Source of the DNA: CAYLOP01 sp964385305
Lineage (GTDB): Bacteria; Chloroflexota; Anaerolineae; Anaerolineales; E44-bin32
Assembly (NCBI GenBank): GCA_964385305.1
Contig: CAYLOP010000089.1
Span: forward strand, 1 to 12,641
Direction: 5' to 3'
DNA: 12,641 bases
Numbering within the stretch: position 1 is the stretch's first letter; every line of letters begins with the position of its first letter. Below the pieces are notes generated by a model. That model saw nothing but the letters and a program-made list of their open reading frames with translations, did not search any database and had not been told where the DNA came from. This document shows positions 1 through 6,363 of the stretch, one piece after another. Position numbers and translations under genes: made by a program.

Positions 1-876
1 GTGCGCCTGACCGAGTTGGTGAATGATTGTATGATCCGGTCGATTGGCGGCGATCTCAGCCTGCGACGTGTAGGAAGTGGGACGTTCGAACTCATTGGTG
101 GTGACTTACATGCGCGACGCGTGAAAGGCGATTTGATGGTGGATCAGATTGGCGGAGACGCGATCGTGGAGATCGTGCAGGGAAATGTTATTTTGCGGGG
201 GGTTGGCGGCGACCTGATCCTCCGCAAAATAGATGGCCAGGTGGAAGCAACGATTGGGGGGGACACCAGCGCATCATTGACGGCGATGCCGCATTTACGC
301 TCCATCGTGAAAACGGGCGGCGATCTTTCCTGCTCATTGCCCGACCAAGCTTCCGCAACGGTGACATTGAAAGCAGGGGGTGATATCACTGTCCCCGGTA
401 TGTTCGAGGGGGAGGAGGACGACCAGCAGAGGGTCATCCAGCTTGGTGAGGGCGAGGCGGAAATCAACCTTTCAGCTGGCGGCGACCTGCTGCTGCGAGT
501 CGGGTTGGAAGACCCGGGCTATCCCGATGAGCTTTTTGGCAATCTATTAAGAGATTTCGACTCCAAGGCGGTTGAGATCGAGGCGCGTTTCGGCGCGATG
601 GGAGCGGGGCTGTATGGCTTTGATGCAGACCGTATTGGCGAGAAGGTCCGACGTTCAATCGCGCGTGCTCAGCGGAAGGCCTCGAGGGCGAGTGCTCATG
701 CGAAGAGGAAGACAAAGCACAGGCCTGCTTTTAAGTTCCGGTTTGGGGGAGGGGACTTTCCAAGAACTGAAGCGACCGACGAGGAGCGGTTGGCGATTCT
801 AAGGATGGTTGAAGCTGGCAAGATCTCTGTGGGAGAAGCGGAGAAGTTGCTGGAAGCATTGGAGGGCGAGATTTGA
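1..876 (+). CDS. GGD-repeat beta-solenoid (DUF4097-like) protein with C-terminal SHOCT-like helical motif, probably 5'-partial
   Basis: The frame opens with GTG at the first base and begins in the middle of a repeat region, so the true N-terminus probably lies upstream. Residues about 12-165 contain eight GGD motifs, at residues 16, 33, 51, 69, 86, 106, 126 and 160. Most are spaced 17-20 residues apart, with a second half-turn such as VKGD or VQGN between them. This is the pattern of a beta-solenoid of the DUF4097/bactofilin-like kind. A basic Lys/Arg/Ala-rich linker (about 210-245) follows, then a helical motif (about 259-290, RMVEAGKISVGEAEKLLEAL) like that of YvlB/LiaX N-termini, here at the C-terminus. 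There is no signal peptide or TM segment in the visible part, so it appears cytoplasmic. Its role is unknown. By analogy with LiaX/YvlB it could sense or scaffold envelope stress. The same helical motif recurs in two genes downstream. Confidence 0.75.
   Translation: MRLTELVNDCMIRSIGGDLSLRRVGSGTFELIGGDLHARRVKGDLMVDQIGGDAIVEIVQGNVILRGVGGDLILRKIDGQVEATIGGDTSASLTAMPHLRSIVKTGGDLSCSLPDQASATVTLKAGGDITVPGMFEGEEDDQQRVIQLGEGEAEINLSAGGDLLLRVGLEDPGYPDELFGNLLRDFDSKAVEIEARFGAMGAGLYGFDADRIGEKVRRSIARAQRKASRASAHAKRKTKHRPAFKFRFGGGDFPRTEATDEERLAILRMVEAGKISVGEAEKLLEALEGEI
861..865 (+). promoter_or_regulatory. Shine-Dalgarno site fixing the TTG start of the acetyltransferase gene
   Basis: GGAGG lies 7 bases before TTG at 873, inside the end of the preceding gene. 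The next in-frame ATG, at 906, has no purine-rich site before it, so the TTG start is preferred. TTG and the upstream TGA stop overlap as TTGA, which suggests translational coupling. Confidence 0.6.
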
Positions 877-1841
877 CCGCGGCTCTCCTGACACACTCTC
901 GCGAAATGCAGACAGGATTGCGTCCAGTCGACCCTCGGAGGGATATGCGTGCGATGGGGCAGCTTATCGAGCTGGCTTTTCAGGACCGGCTGGATTCAAA
1001 TGGCCAGCGGATTGCGCGCTGGATGCAAAGGTTAGGCCGATTGGGGGGAGTTGGCTGGATTCTAAGTTGGTATCTCTTACCGCCAGCAGCTCGCCCATTG
1101 GGCTTTGTCTGGGAGGTCGATGGGAATCTTGTCGGGAATGCCAGCCTCCTGGAGGTGCAAGGGTATCCGGGTCGTTGGGTTTTAGCGAATGTAGCTGTAC
1201 ACCCCCATCACAGAAACAAGGGGATCGGGCGCGAGCTCGTGTGTGCATGCATTGCGTTTGCGCGAAAGCTCGGTGGCTCGCGCTTGATCCTTCAAGTGGA
1301 TCATGACAACCAGAACGCCGTGAACCTTTATGCCGCGTTGGGGTTTATTGTTCTGACCGCACGGATAACTTACACGGGCAAAGTGAATCAGGCCCGCTAT
1401 CGAGATCTCAACTTGGGAGGGGCACGCCGGCGGCAGCGTGAGGAATGGAAAGAGCAATGGATTCTTGCGAGGCGGATTCATCCGGAAGGAATCGTATGGC
1501 CCTACCCTCCTAACGCAAGCTTTTTCCGCTCTCAGCGTTTGATAGGTTCATTGCGTTACGCGGGTGGGACGCATTGGGTTTGGAGAGAAGACGATCGATT
1601 GATTGGATGTGTGACGGCGCACCCAAACGTGGAGCATGGAGGCTGGCGACTTTTCATGATCACCGATGAAGCGGGTCGAGATCGGATCGAAGCTCGACTC
1701 CTGGCATGTTGCCTATCGCAACTGCCCGTTAAAAACGCAAATCTTGTACTTGAGTATTTGGATGGTGTGGCAGACAGGCAAATCCGGGACCTTGGTTTCT
1801 CTCCCGTGCGCAGCCTTACCTGGATGGAGCTTGATCTCTAG
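873..1841 (+). CDS. Tandem GNAT-family N-acetyltransferase
   Basis: This 322-residue protein has two GNAT-like halves. The first (about 15-170) carries the acetyl-CoA pyrophosphate-binding motif A: VAVHPHHRNKGIG ends at about residue 119 with the R-x-x-G-x-G core. A motif B-type segment, QNAVNLYAALGF, follows at 147-158. The second half (about 195-322) keeps the sheet pattern and an ending of the RDLGF type but lacks a clear R-x-x-G-x-G loop, so it is probably a degenerate, structural GNAT domain. The protein should transfer an acetyl group from acetyl-CoA to an amine; the substrate cannot be told from sequence. It is cytoplasmic. TTG at 873 overlaps the preceding stop by four bases and has a strong ribosome site; ATG at 906 is the alternative start. 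The exporter gene begins 32 bases downstream, so the two are probably co-transcribed. Confidence 0.8.
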   Translation: MTAALLTHSREMQTGLRPVDPRRDMRAMGQLIELAFQDRLDSNGQRIARWMQRLGRLGGVGWILSWYLLPPAARPLGFVWEVDGNLVGNASLLEVQGYPGRWVLANVAVHPHHRNKGIGRELVCACIAFARKLGGSRLILQVDHDNQNAVNLYAALGFIVLTARITYTGKVNQARYRDLNLGGARRRQREEWKEQWILARRIHPEGIVWPYPPNASFFRSQRLIGSLRYAGGTHWVWREDDRLIGCVTAHPNVEHGGWRLFMITDEAGRDRIEARLLACCLSQLPVKNANLVLEYLDGVADRQIRDLGFSPVRSLTWMELDL

Positions 1842-1873
1842 TAATGCAGCGGTTCAACTTGTAGGAGTGTTGC

Positions 1874-3157
1874 GTGGAAACCATTATGGACAGCCCTGTT
1901 TTCGTGCGGTTGAAGAGCGTTTATCATGAATATCCAGCTCAATTTTGGACGCTCACCGGAGCTTCATTCATTGATATGTTGGGGAGCGCATTACTCTATC
2001 CCTTCTTTACCCTCTACCTCACTCGGAAATTCAACGTTGGGATGACGCAAGTTGGGATCATTTTCGGCGTGATGTCGATTTGTGCGATGGGTGGAACGAC
2101 GATCGGGGGTGCTCTGGCGGATCGATTCGGCCGAAAAAATCTGATGCTCCTGGGTCTGGTCGCGAGCGGGTTATCCAGCCTGCTTCTCGGTCTCATCAAT
2201 CGGTTTGAATACATCTTCTTCATCGCGCCACTAGTGGGAGTATTGGGCAATATGGGGGGGCCGGCACGAGGTGCGATGATCGCAGATATCTTGCCGGAGG
2301 AGAAAAGAGCGCAAGGATTTGGGATGTACCGGGTGGCCTTCAACCTGGCGGTCACGATTGGACCAGCGATTGGGGGGTTGCTGGCCACGCGATCCTATTT
2401 TTTGCTCTTTGTGATTGACGCGATTGCGAGTGTAATCACCGCTGGCGCGCTTTACGCGCTTATTCGAGAGACCAATCCAGAGGCTTCGGGGAGTGAGAAG
2501 ACCGAGTCGACGCTTGAAGCCTTTAGCGGCTACGGCAGGGTTCTCCGCGATAAAGCCTTCGTGATCTTTCTTCTGGCCACGGTGCTTCTCGTGCTGGTAT
2601 TGATCCAGGTGAATGGAACGCTGGCTGTGTATCTGCGGGATGTTCACAGCGTGTCGGAGCAGCAATTCGGATATATCCTGACCTTGAACGCAGGTATGGT
2701 TGTCCTGCTGCAGTTTGCTGTCACCCGCTGGATCGAAGGTTTGCCAAAATTCCTTATATTGGCTGTGGGAGCGCTGCTGTATGCGTTAGGTCTCAGTATG
2801 TATGGATATGTGGCCGTTTACGGCTTGTTCCTCCTGGCGATGGCGATCATCACGATGGGGGAGATGCTGATCGCCCCGGTTGGACAGGCTGTCGCAACCA
2901 GTTTAGCGCCTGATGATATGCGGGGACGCTACATGGCGGTTTATGGCCTTAGCTGGGCTTTGCCGAATGCCGTTGGTTTTACCCTGGCAGGATTGATTAT
3001 GGATCATTTCGACCCGCGCTGGGTGTGGTACGCAGCCGGTATCGTGGGTTTGATCGCGTGCCTCACCTTCTTTTCTATGCACGTACAGGCAAAGACCGAG
3101 GCGTCAAGCCGGGCGCGGCCTGTGAAGATCGAAGCAAGCGAGGTGGTTTCGACTTGA
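1874..3157 (+). CDS. Major facilitator superfamily transporter, drug-exporter-like
   Basis: This 427-residue, very hydrophobic protein has about 12 membrane spans by eye and a more polar central loop near residues 200-215, the usual 6+6 MFS layout. The diagnostic cytoplasmic loop motif A is present between TM2 and TM3 (GGALADRFGRK, residues 78-88). A related half-repeat, DDMRGRYMAVYG, lies in the second half. These features fit a proton-coupled multidrug-exporter-like MFS protein in the cytoplasmic membrane; the substrate is not predictable. The GTG start at 1874 has AGGAG (1863-1867) six bases upstream. ATG at 1886 is a possible but less well-placed start. It follows the acetyltransferase closely, and an acetyltransferase-exporter pair may act on the same toxic compound (inference). 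Confidence 0.85.
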   Translation: METIMDSPVFVRLKSVYHEYPAQFWTLTGASFIDMLGSALLYPFFTLYLTRKFNVGMTQVGIIFGVMSICAMGGTTIGGALADRFGRKNLMLLGLVASGLSSLLLGLINRFEYIFFIAPLVGVLGNMGGPARGAMIADILPEEKRAQGFGMYRVAFNLAVTIGPAIGGLLATRSYFLLFVIDAIASVITAGALYALIRETNPEASGSEKTESTLEAFSGYGRVLRDKAFVIFLLATVLLVLVLIQVNGTLAVYLRDVHSVSEQQFGYILTLNAGMVVLLQFAVTRWIEGLPKFLILAVGALLYALGLSMYGYVAVYGLFLLAMAIITMGEMLIAPVGQAVATSLAPDDMRGRYMAVYGLSWALPNAVGFTLAGLIMDHFDPRWVWYAAGIVGLIACLTFFSMHVQAKTEASSRARPVKIEASEVVST

Positions 3158-3158
3158 G

Positions 3159-3169
3159 CGAATAATTCG
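3159..3169. repeat. 11-base palindrome just after the exporter stop
   Basis: CGAAT-A-ATTCG is a perfect 5+1+5 inverted repeat two bases after the exporter stop codon. It is too short and lacks a T-run, so it is not a terminator. It may be a small operator-like site or chance. Confidence 0.2.
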
Positions 3170-3198
3170 TAGGGGGTCGATCCAAGAGGGCTTGTAGG

Positions 3199-3234
3199 GG
3201 ATCATTGCGGAGCATTTCATCACAAGCGTGATCC
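3199..3234. repeat. Inverted repeat GGATCA...TGATCC upstream of the first SHOCT-like membrane protein
   Basis: Six-base perfect arms (3199-3204 and 3229-3234) are separated by 24 bases in the 109-base gap before the gene at 3267. The arms could be two half-sites of a regulator or a weak hairpin. No clear -35/-10 pair was seen beside them. Confidence 0.2.
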
Positions 3235-3266
3235 AACAAGATTAAAAGGTTAGAGAGGGATGTGCG

Positions 3267-3836
3267 ATGAACGAAGATCAAGATGCCATGAATGTCTTAA
3301 GCAGCCTCGAAGGCGGTAAGATCGATGTCAATCAGGCACTCACCATGCTCGAGGGAGGAGAGGAGCAGGAGCAGCCCAGAAGGGTGGAAGAGCCCTCTCG
3401 TAGCGGGAATTGGCGATTGTGGTGGTCCATCGTGCTTGGGATCGGGACCGCGCTGGTCGCTGGCGCTGCAGGCTTGGCGGTCCTGGGTGGCTGGTGGTGG
3501 CTTTGTGCGGGCCCAATGTTGTTCTTGGGGATTCTTCTCCTGATCATGGCCTCCGTGACGTATGATTCTCATTGGGCAAGCGTGAGGATTATGACGGGGG
3601 CACAGTCGTGGCCACGGGATATTCTCCTCAGTGTTCCAGTCCCCATTGGATTGGCGGCGTGGATACTTAAAAACTTCGGCCAGTTCATCCCGGGACTTGC
3701 TCGCACCCAAGTGGATGAACTCTTGGTTGGTTTGGGTGAATTAGAGGAGACCATTTCCCAAAGTGAGATGATAACGATTGAGGTCGACGGAGAAGATGGC
3801 GAGCATGTTGAGGTCTATCTTGGCAAGGCTTCGTGA
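3267..3836 (+). CDS. SHOCT-like domain membrane protein with inserted transmembrane hairpin
   Basis: This 189-residue protein has three parts. Residues about 5-29 form a helical motif (LSSLEGGKIDVNQALTMLEG) of the YvlB/LiaX N-terminal or SHOCT-like type. Residues about 50-74 and 76-98 form two hydrophobic helices separated by a tight Gly/Trp turn, so a membrane hairpin. Residues about 101-189 form a soluble C-terminal domain ending in alternating beta residues (EVDGEDGEHVEVYLG). That C-terminal domain aligns by eye with the whole second half of the next gene product: a V-R-V/I-M strand, a VPIGL/LPIGL segment, and an acidic GE-VEV ending. The two genes are therefore paralogues, and this one carries a membrane insertion. 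With no signal peptide, both soluble ends probably face the cytoplasm. The ATG at 3267 has GAGAGGGA (3253-3260) upstream. The function is unknown; envelope-stress sensing or scaffolding is an inference. Confidence 0.75.
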   Translation: MNEDQDAMNVLSSLEGGKIDVNQALTMLEGGEEQEQPRRVEEPSRSGNWRLWWSIVLGIGTALVAGAAGLAVLGGWWWLCAGPMLFLGILLLIMASVTYDSHWASVRIMTGAQSWPRDILLSVPVPIGLAAWILKNFGQFIPGLARTQVDELLVGLGELEETISQSEMITIEVDGEDGEHVEVYLGKAS

Positions 3837-3871
3837 GCAGGCGCTGAAGTCATAGGTGCATAAGTACTAGG

Positions 3872-3885
3872 TTGTATGGGTACAA
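3872..3885. promoter_or_regulatory. Short inverted repeat and possible -10 (TACAAT) before the small SHOCT-like gene
   Basis: TTGTA-TGGG-TACAA is a perfect 5-base inverted repeat with a 4-base spacer. TACAAT at 3881-3886 resembles a -10 box, but no good -35 box lies 16-18 bases upstream, so the promoter call is weak. It sits about 40 bases before the preferred start at 3924, where an operator or promoter would fit. Confidence 0.2.
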
Positions 3886-3910
3886 TACAAAGCATGAGCG
3901 ATGCCTGCAA

Positions 3911-3920
3911 GGAGAAGGAA
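3911..3920 (+). promoter_or_regulatory. Shine-Dalgarno site favouring the start at 3924
   Basis: GGAGAAGGAA stands just before GTGATG. This supports ATG at 3924 (or GTG at 3921) over the in-frame ATG at 3876, which has no ribosome site and would add 16 residues of unlikely sequence ahead of the conserved helical motif. Confidence 0.6.
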
Positions 3921-3923
3921 GTG

Positions 3924-4295
3924 ATGACATCAGATGAGAGAATGAAGATCCTGGGCATGATCGATGAGGGTAAAATCACTGCGGAAGAAGGGGCTCGTTT
4001 GCTCGGGGCACTTTCAAAGCAGAAACAAAAGGGGAAGGGATCCCCTGAGGGTGAGCCGCGCTGGCTGCGAGTGCGCGTGATGGATCTGGATAGTGGGAAA
4101 GAGACTGTTCGGGTCAATCTTCCGATTGGGTTGGTTAACGTAGGTATGAAGATGGGTGCCCGCTTTATACCGGAAGCCGACCAGGAATCCATGATGGAGG
4201 ATCTGGCTGCGGCGCTCCAGTCCGGGATGACGGGGAAGATTGTGGAAGTAGTGGATGAAGAGGATAGGCAACGCGTCGAGATCTTTATTGAATGA
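3924..4295 (+). CDS. Small soluble SHOCT-like domain protein
   Basis: The 123-residue protein starts almost directly with the helical motif (residues about 4-30: ERMKILGMIDEGKITAEEGA, then RLLGAL). A charged Lys/Gly linker follows, then a mixed alpha/beta domain (about 45-123). That domain contains a WLRVRVMDLDSG strand, the segment VRVNLPIGL, an amphipathic helix rich in Met/Ala/Leu, and a final acidic strand pair (IVEVVDEEDRQRVEIFIE). It has no membrane segment or signal peptide. It matches the gene just upstream at both ends, without the TM hairpin. The helical motif is the kind found in LiaX and YvlB; the C-terminal part resembles uncharacterised domains paired with it. No enzymatic residues are evident. 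The YvlD-like gene starts 92 bases downstream. A start at 3876 is possible but less likely. The function is unknown. Confidence 0.75.
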   Translation: MTSDERMKILGMIDEGKITAEEGARLLGALSKQKQKGKGSPEGEPRWLRVRVMDLDSGKETVRVNLPIGLVNVGMKMGARFIPEADQESMMEDLAAALQSGMTGKIVEVVDEEDRQRVEIFIE

Positions 4296-4387
4296 GATTG
4301 ACTCGCCGGATGATTAAAAGGCGCGAAATGGTATTGTTTGCTTCTCTTGCGACCTTGTGCGTTGAAGAAAGGATCTAGGAGGTAGTT

Positions 4388-4786
4388 ATGGATCGATTTG
4401 CGCTGCGATGGGTGATCAACACCGCTGCACTCTATATCGCAATCGGCACAGGGTGGATTGCGGGCATACATCCACAAAACACCAGTGCTTGGGCCCTATT
4501 TGCATTGGCGCTTGTGTTTACCGTTGTGAATGTGCTCTTACGCCCGTTGCTTAAGTTTCTCACTTGTTCCCTGATCGTATTGAGCCTGGGCTTGTTCACC
4601 TTACTTATCAACACGTTCTTATTCTGGCTGACAGGCTGGATCGGAAGTTTGTTCCCGCAAGGCTTCGGCTACACGGTAGATGGCTTCTGGGCGGCATTCC
4701 TTGGCGCGCTGGTGGTAAGCGTGGTCAATTTCATCCTCACGTTGGTTTTCAAGGAGGATCTCAAGCCCCGACACAAGCAGGCCTGA
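4388..4786 (+). CDS. YvlD-type membrane protein (phage holin 4_2 superfamily, PF04020)
   Basis: This 132-residue integral membrane protein has four hydrophobic segments at about 8-25, 34-50, 56-85 and 98-121, and a short basic cytoplasmic tail (KEDLKPRHKQA). The family signature is visible: N-V-L-L-R-P-L-L at 48-55, then SLGLFTLLIN at 66-75. Length and layout match the usual 110-130 residues of the family that includes B. subtilis YvlD and Enterococcus LiaZ. Despite the Pfam name, chromosomal members are not shown to be lysis holins. AGGAGG (4377-4382) lies five bases before ATG 4388. In Firmicutes these genes sit with YvlB/LiaX-type genes. Here the neighbours carry the same kind of helical motif, which supports a shared envelope role (inference). 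Confidence 0.85.
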   Translation: MDRFALRWVINTAALYIAIGTGWIAGIHPQNTSAWALFALALVFTVVNVLLRPLLKFLTCSLIVLSLGLFTLLINTFLFWLTGWIGSLFPQGFGYTVDGFWAAFLGALVVSVVNFILTLVFKEDLKPRHKQA

Positions 4787-5008
4787 GCATCACACAAACT
4801 GACAGCGTGCTTGACAACGAATTCGGCCGCTGCGATCTCTAGAGTAGGGGGCTTGAGATAGGGCCTTTTAAAAAGTAAGTATGCAACCTGTGAAGCGTGG
4901 CATAGATCGAAGCGGCAGTTGCTAGATATATAAGGGTACTCTGTATCGCCTTACCGCGAACAGCATATATGAGCACGCTCCAGGGATTGTCAGAGGAGGA
5001 GGAGAACC

Positions 5009-5051
5009 CCTCGAATCATCGCTTGCAAAGCTGCGAGAGGCAAGGTTTTTT
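5009..5051 (+). terminator. Weak possible intrinsic terminator in the gap before thrC
   Basis: CCTC (5009-5012) and TCGC (5019-5022) can pair with GCGA (5033-5036) and GAGG (5037-5040), giving two 4-base helices separated by a one-sided 6-base bulge. Six T residues follow at 5046-5051. The stem is short and the T-run is offset five bases from it, so this is tentative. The CCTC arm can instead pair with GAGG at 4999-5002. Confidence 0.25.
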
Positions 5052-5168
5052 CCACCGCGAGTTGCTCATAAACGACCTCGATAGAACCGATTTTCAAATA
5101 CTAAGATCATTAAAACGTGCGGGTGGCGCGTCAGAAAGGCCTCATCGTCCGAGGTACAAGCGTAATCA

Positions 5169-5196
5169 TTGCACCTGGATACCTGTGTGCTATACT
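5169..5196 (+). promoter_or_regulatory. Extended -10 promoter of thrC, nearly leaderless
   Basis: TATACT at 5191-5196 matches the -10 consensus in five of six bases. It is preceded by TG one base upstream (5188-5189), the extended -10 element. TTGCAC at 5169-5174 is a partial -35 at 16 bases. A transcription start about seven bases after the -10 would fall at 5202-5204, two to four bases before ATG 5206, giving an almost leaderless mRNA. Confidence 0.5.
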
Positions 5197-5205
5197 CGGA
5201 GCGGA

Positions 5206-6363
5206 ATGAGTGCGCTTACACAACTAGCGTGTCCTGAGTGTGGGGCGGTGTTTGATGCGGATACCGTCCAGACAGTCTGCAAATCATGCGACTCCCCACT
5301 TCTGGCACAATACGATATGGCCAGGCTCGCTCAGGATTTTACACGGGCAGAAATGACCCATCGCCCCAGAGGACTGTGGCGTTGGGCAGAGTTGCTGCCC
5401 GTACGCGATCCTTCCTTCCAGTATACGCTCGGGGAGGGAGATACCCCTTTGTTAAAAGCCGACCGCTTAGGTGCTGAACTCGGGATGGATGACTTGTATA
5501 TCAAGGAGGAAGGGCGGAATCCGACCGGTACGTTTAAGGCACGCGGTATGGCAGTGGCTGTATCGCGAGCGGTCGAACTGGGGGTTGAGGCGGTTGTAAT
5601 CCCAACAGCAGGGAATGCAGGAGGCGCACTTGCAAGCTACGCAGCACAAGCTGGTTTGGATGCGCATATCTTCATGCCGCTGGATGTGCCGATTGCTAAT
5701 CGCGAGGAGGTGGTCATTGCCGGCGCAGATCTTCGATCGGTCGACGGCTTGATCGACGAGGCCGGTCGACAGGCTACAGCATTAGCTGAGGACCAAGGAT
5801 GGTTATGCGCGGCCACATTTAAAGAGCCGTATCGTGTAGAAGGTAAAAAGACCATGGGTTTTGAAATAGCAGAAGCCTTTGGTTGGGATCTCCCTGAGGT
5901 TATCCTCTACCCCACGGGTGGTGGAACCGGGTTGGTTGGAATGTGGAAGGCTTTTGATGAGTTGGAAGCCCTGGGGTGGATTAACGAACGGCGGCCGCGC
6001 ATGGTAAGTGTCCAGGCCGATGGATGTGCTCCCATCGTGAGGGCGATCGAAAGCGGTGATCACCGAGTGCAACGTTGGGAGGGTGCTTCAACCATCGCCC
6101 ATGGGCTGCGCGTTCCTGGGGTGTATGCGGACCGCCTTGTGTTGAGGGTCATCCGTGAGAGTGGTGGTACGGCTATCGCCGTAACAGATGATGAAATTTG
6201 TGAAGCTCAAGCCCATATCGCGCACTGCGAGGGCGTGTTTGCTTGCCCTGAAGGAGCCGCTACCCTCGCTGCTCTACGGCATCTCCTTCACCAAGGTTGG
6301 ATCTCTCCCGATGAACGTGTTGTACTTTTCAACACAGGCAGTGGATTGAAGTATCTACTATGA
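5206..6363 (+). CDS. thrC: Threonine synthase
   Basis: This is a PLP-dependent enzyme converting O-phospho-L-homoserine to L-threonine, the last step of threonine synthesis, in the cytoplasm. The 385-residue product starts with the zinc-ribbon-like pairs C9-x2-C12 and C25-x2-C28 typical of this ThrC class. The PLP lysine is K111 in NPTGTFKARG. The segment PTAGNAGGALASYAA follows, then the glycine-rich phosphate loop TGGGTGLVGMW, and the family's C-terminal NTGSGLKYLL. Length fits the short bacterial/archaeal type. ATG 5206 is chosen because it directly precedes the zinc ribbon. GGAG at 5198-5201 is only four bases away and may not be transcribed. The stop overlaps the start of the kinase gene (ATGA), so the two are translationally coupled. 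Threonine dehydratase or a homologue is less likely given the N- and C-terminal motifs. Confidence 0.92.
   Translation: MSALTQLACPECGAVFDADTVQTVCKSCDSPLLAQYDMARLAQDFTRAEMTHRPRGLWRWAELLPVRDPSFQYTLGEGDTPLLKADRLGAELGMDDLYIKEEGRNPTGTFKARGMAVAVSRAVELGVEAVVIPTAGNAGGALASYAAQAGLDAHIFMPLDVPIANREEVVIAGADLRSVDGLIDEAGRQATALAEDQGWLCAATFKEPYRVEGKKTMGFEIAEAFGWDLPEVILYPTGGGTGLVGMWKAFDELEALGWINERRPRMVSVQADGCAPIVRAIESGDHRVQRWEGASTIAHGLRVPGVYADRLVLRVIRESGGTAIAVTDDEICEAQAHIAHCEGVFACPEGAATLAALRHLLHQGWISPDERVVLFNTGSGLKYLL

Larger units (their letters stand above)
4787..5205 (+). other. 419-base intergenic region before thrC
   Basis: No convincing protein gene lies here. The thrC frame is open back to an ATG at 4969, but the 79 extra residues look random, and threonine synthases normally start at the zinc ribbon encoded from 5206. 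The region holds a perfect -35 word, TTGACA, at 4811-4816 without a good -10 at 16-18 bases. It also holds a CTTTT-A-AAAAG palindrome at 4865-4875 and a bulged inverted repeat (GCAACCTG at 4883-4890 with CAGTTGC at 4916-4922). A weak terminator-like hairpin lies at 5009-5051 and the thrC promoter is at 5169-5196. No tRNA cloverleaf or recognisable T-box core was found. Confidence 0.6.

Noticed and set aside
3876..3923. Start of the small SHOCT-like gene at ATG 3876
   Set aside because: It has no Shine-Dalgarno site and overlaps a promoter-like TACAAT. GGAGAAGGAA directly serves ATG 3924.
4388..4786. Prophage lysis holin
   Set aside because: The Pfam name of PF04020 suggests it, but the gene has YvlD-like motifs, no endolysin or phage gene lies near, and the neighbours are chromosomal.
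4818..4843. Vector or linker contamination, because EcoRI-like, EagI-like and XbaI-like words cluster here
   Set aside because: The words are short and interrupted, no vector sequence surrounds them, and the flanking genes continue normally on both sides.
5121..5160. T-box leader before thrC
   Set aside because: GGGTGGCGCG at 5122-5131 resembles part of a T-box antiterminator, but the ACC core, a stem I with specifier loop and a following terminator are not seen.
4969..5205. N-terminal extension of thrC by 79 residues from ATG 4969
   Set aside because: The extension has random-looking composition, no ribosome site, and precedes the zinc ribbon that normally opens the protein. A promoter also lies inside it at 5169-5196.
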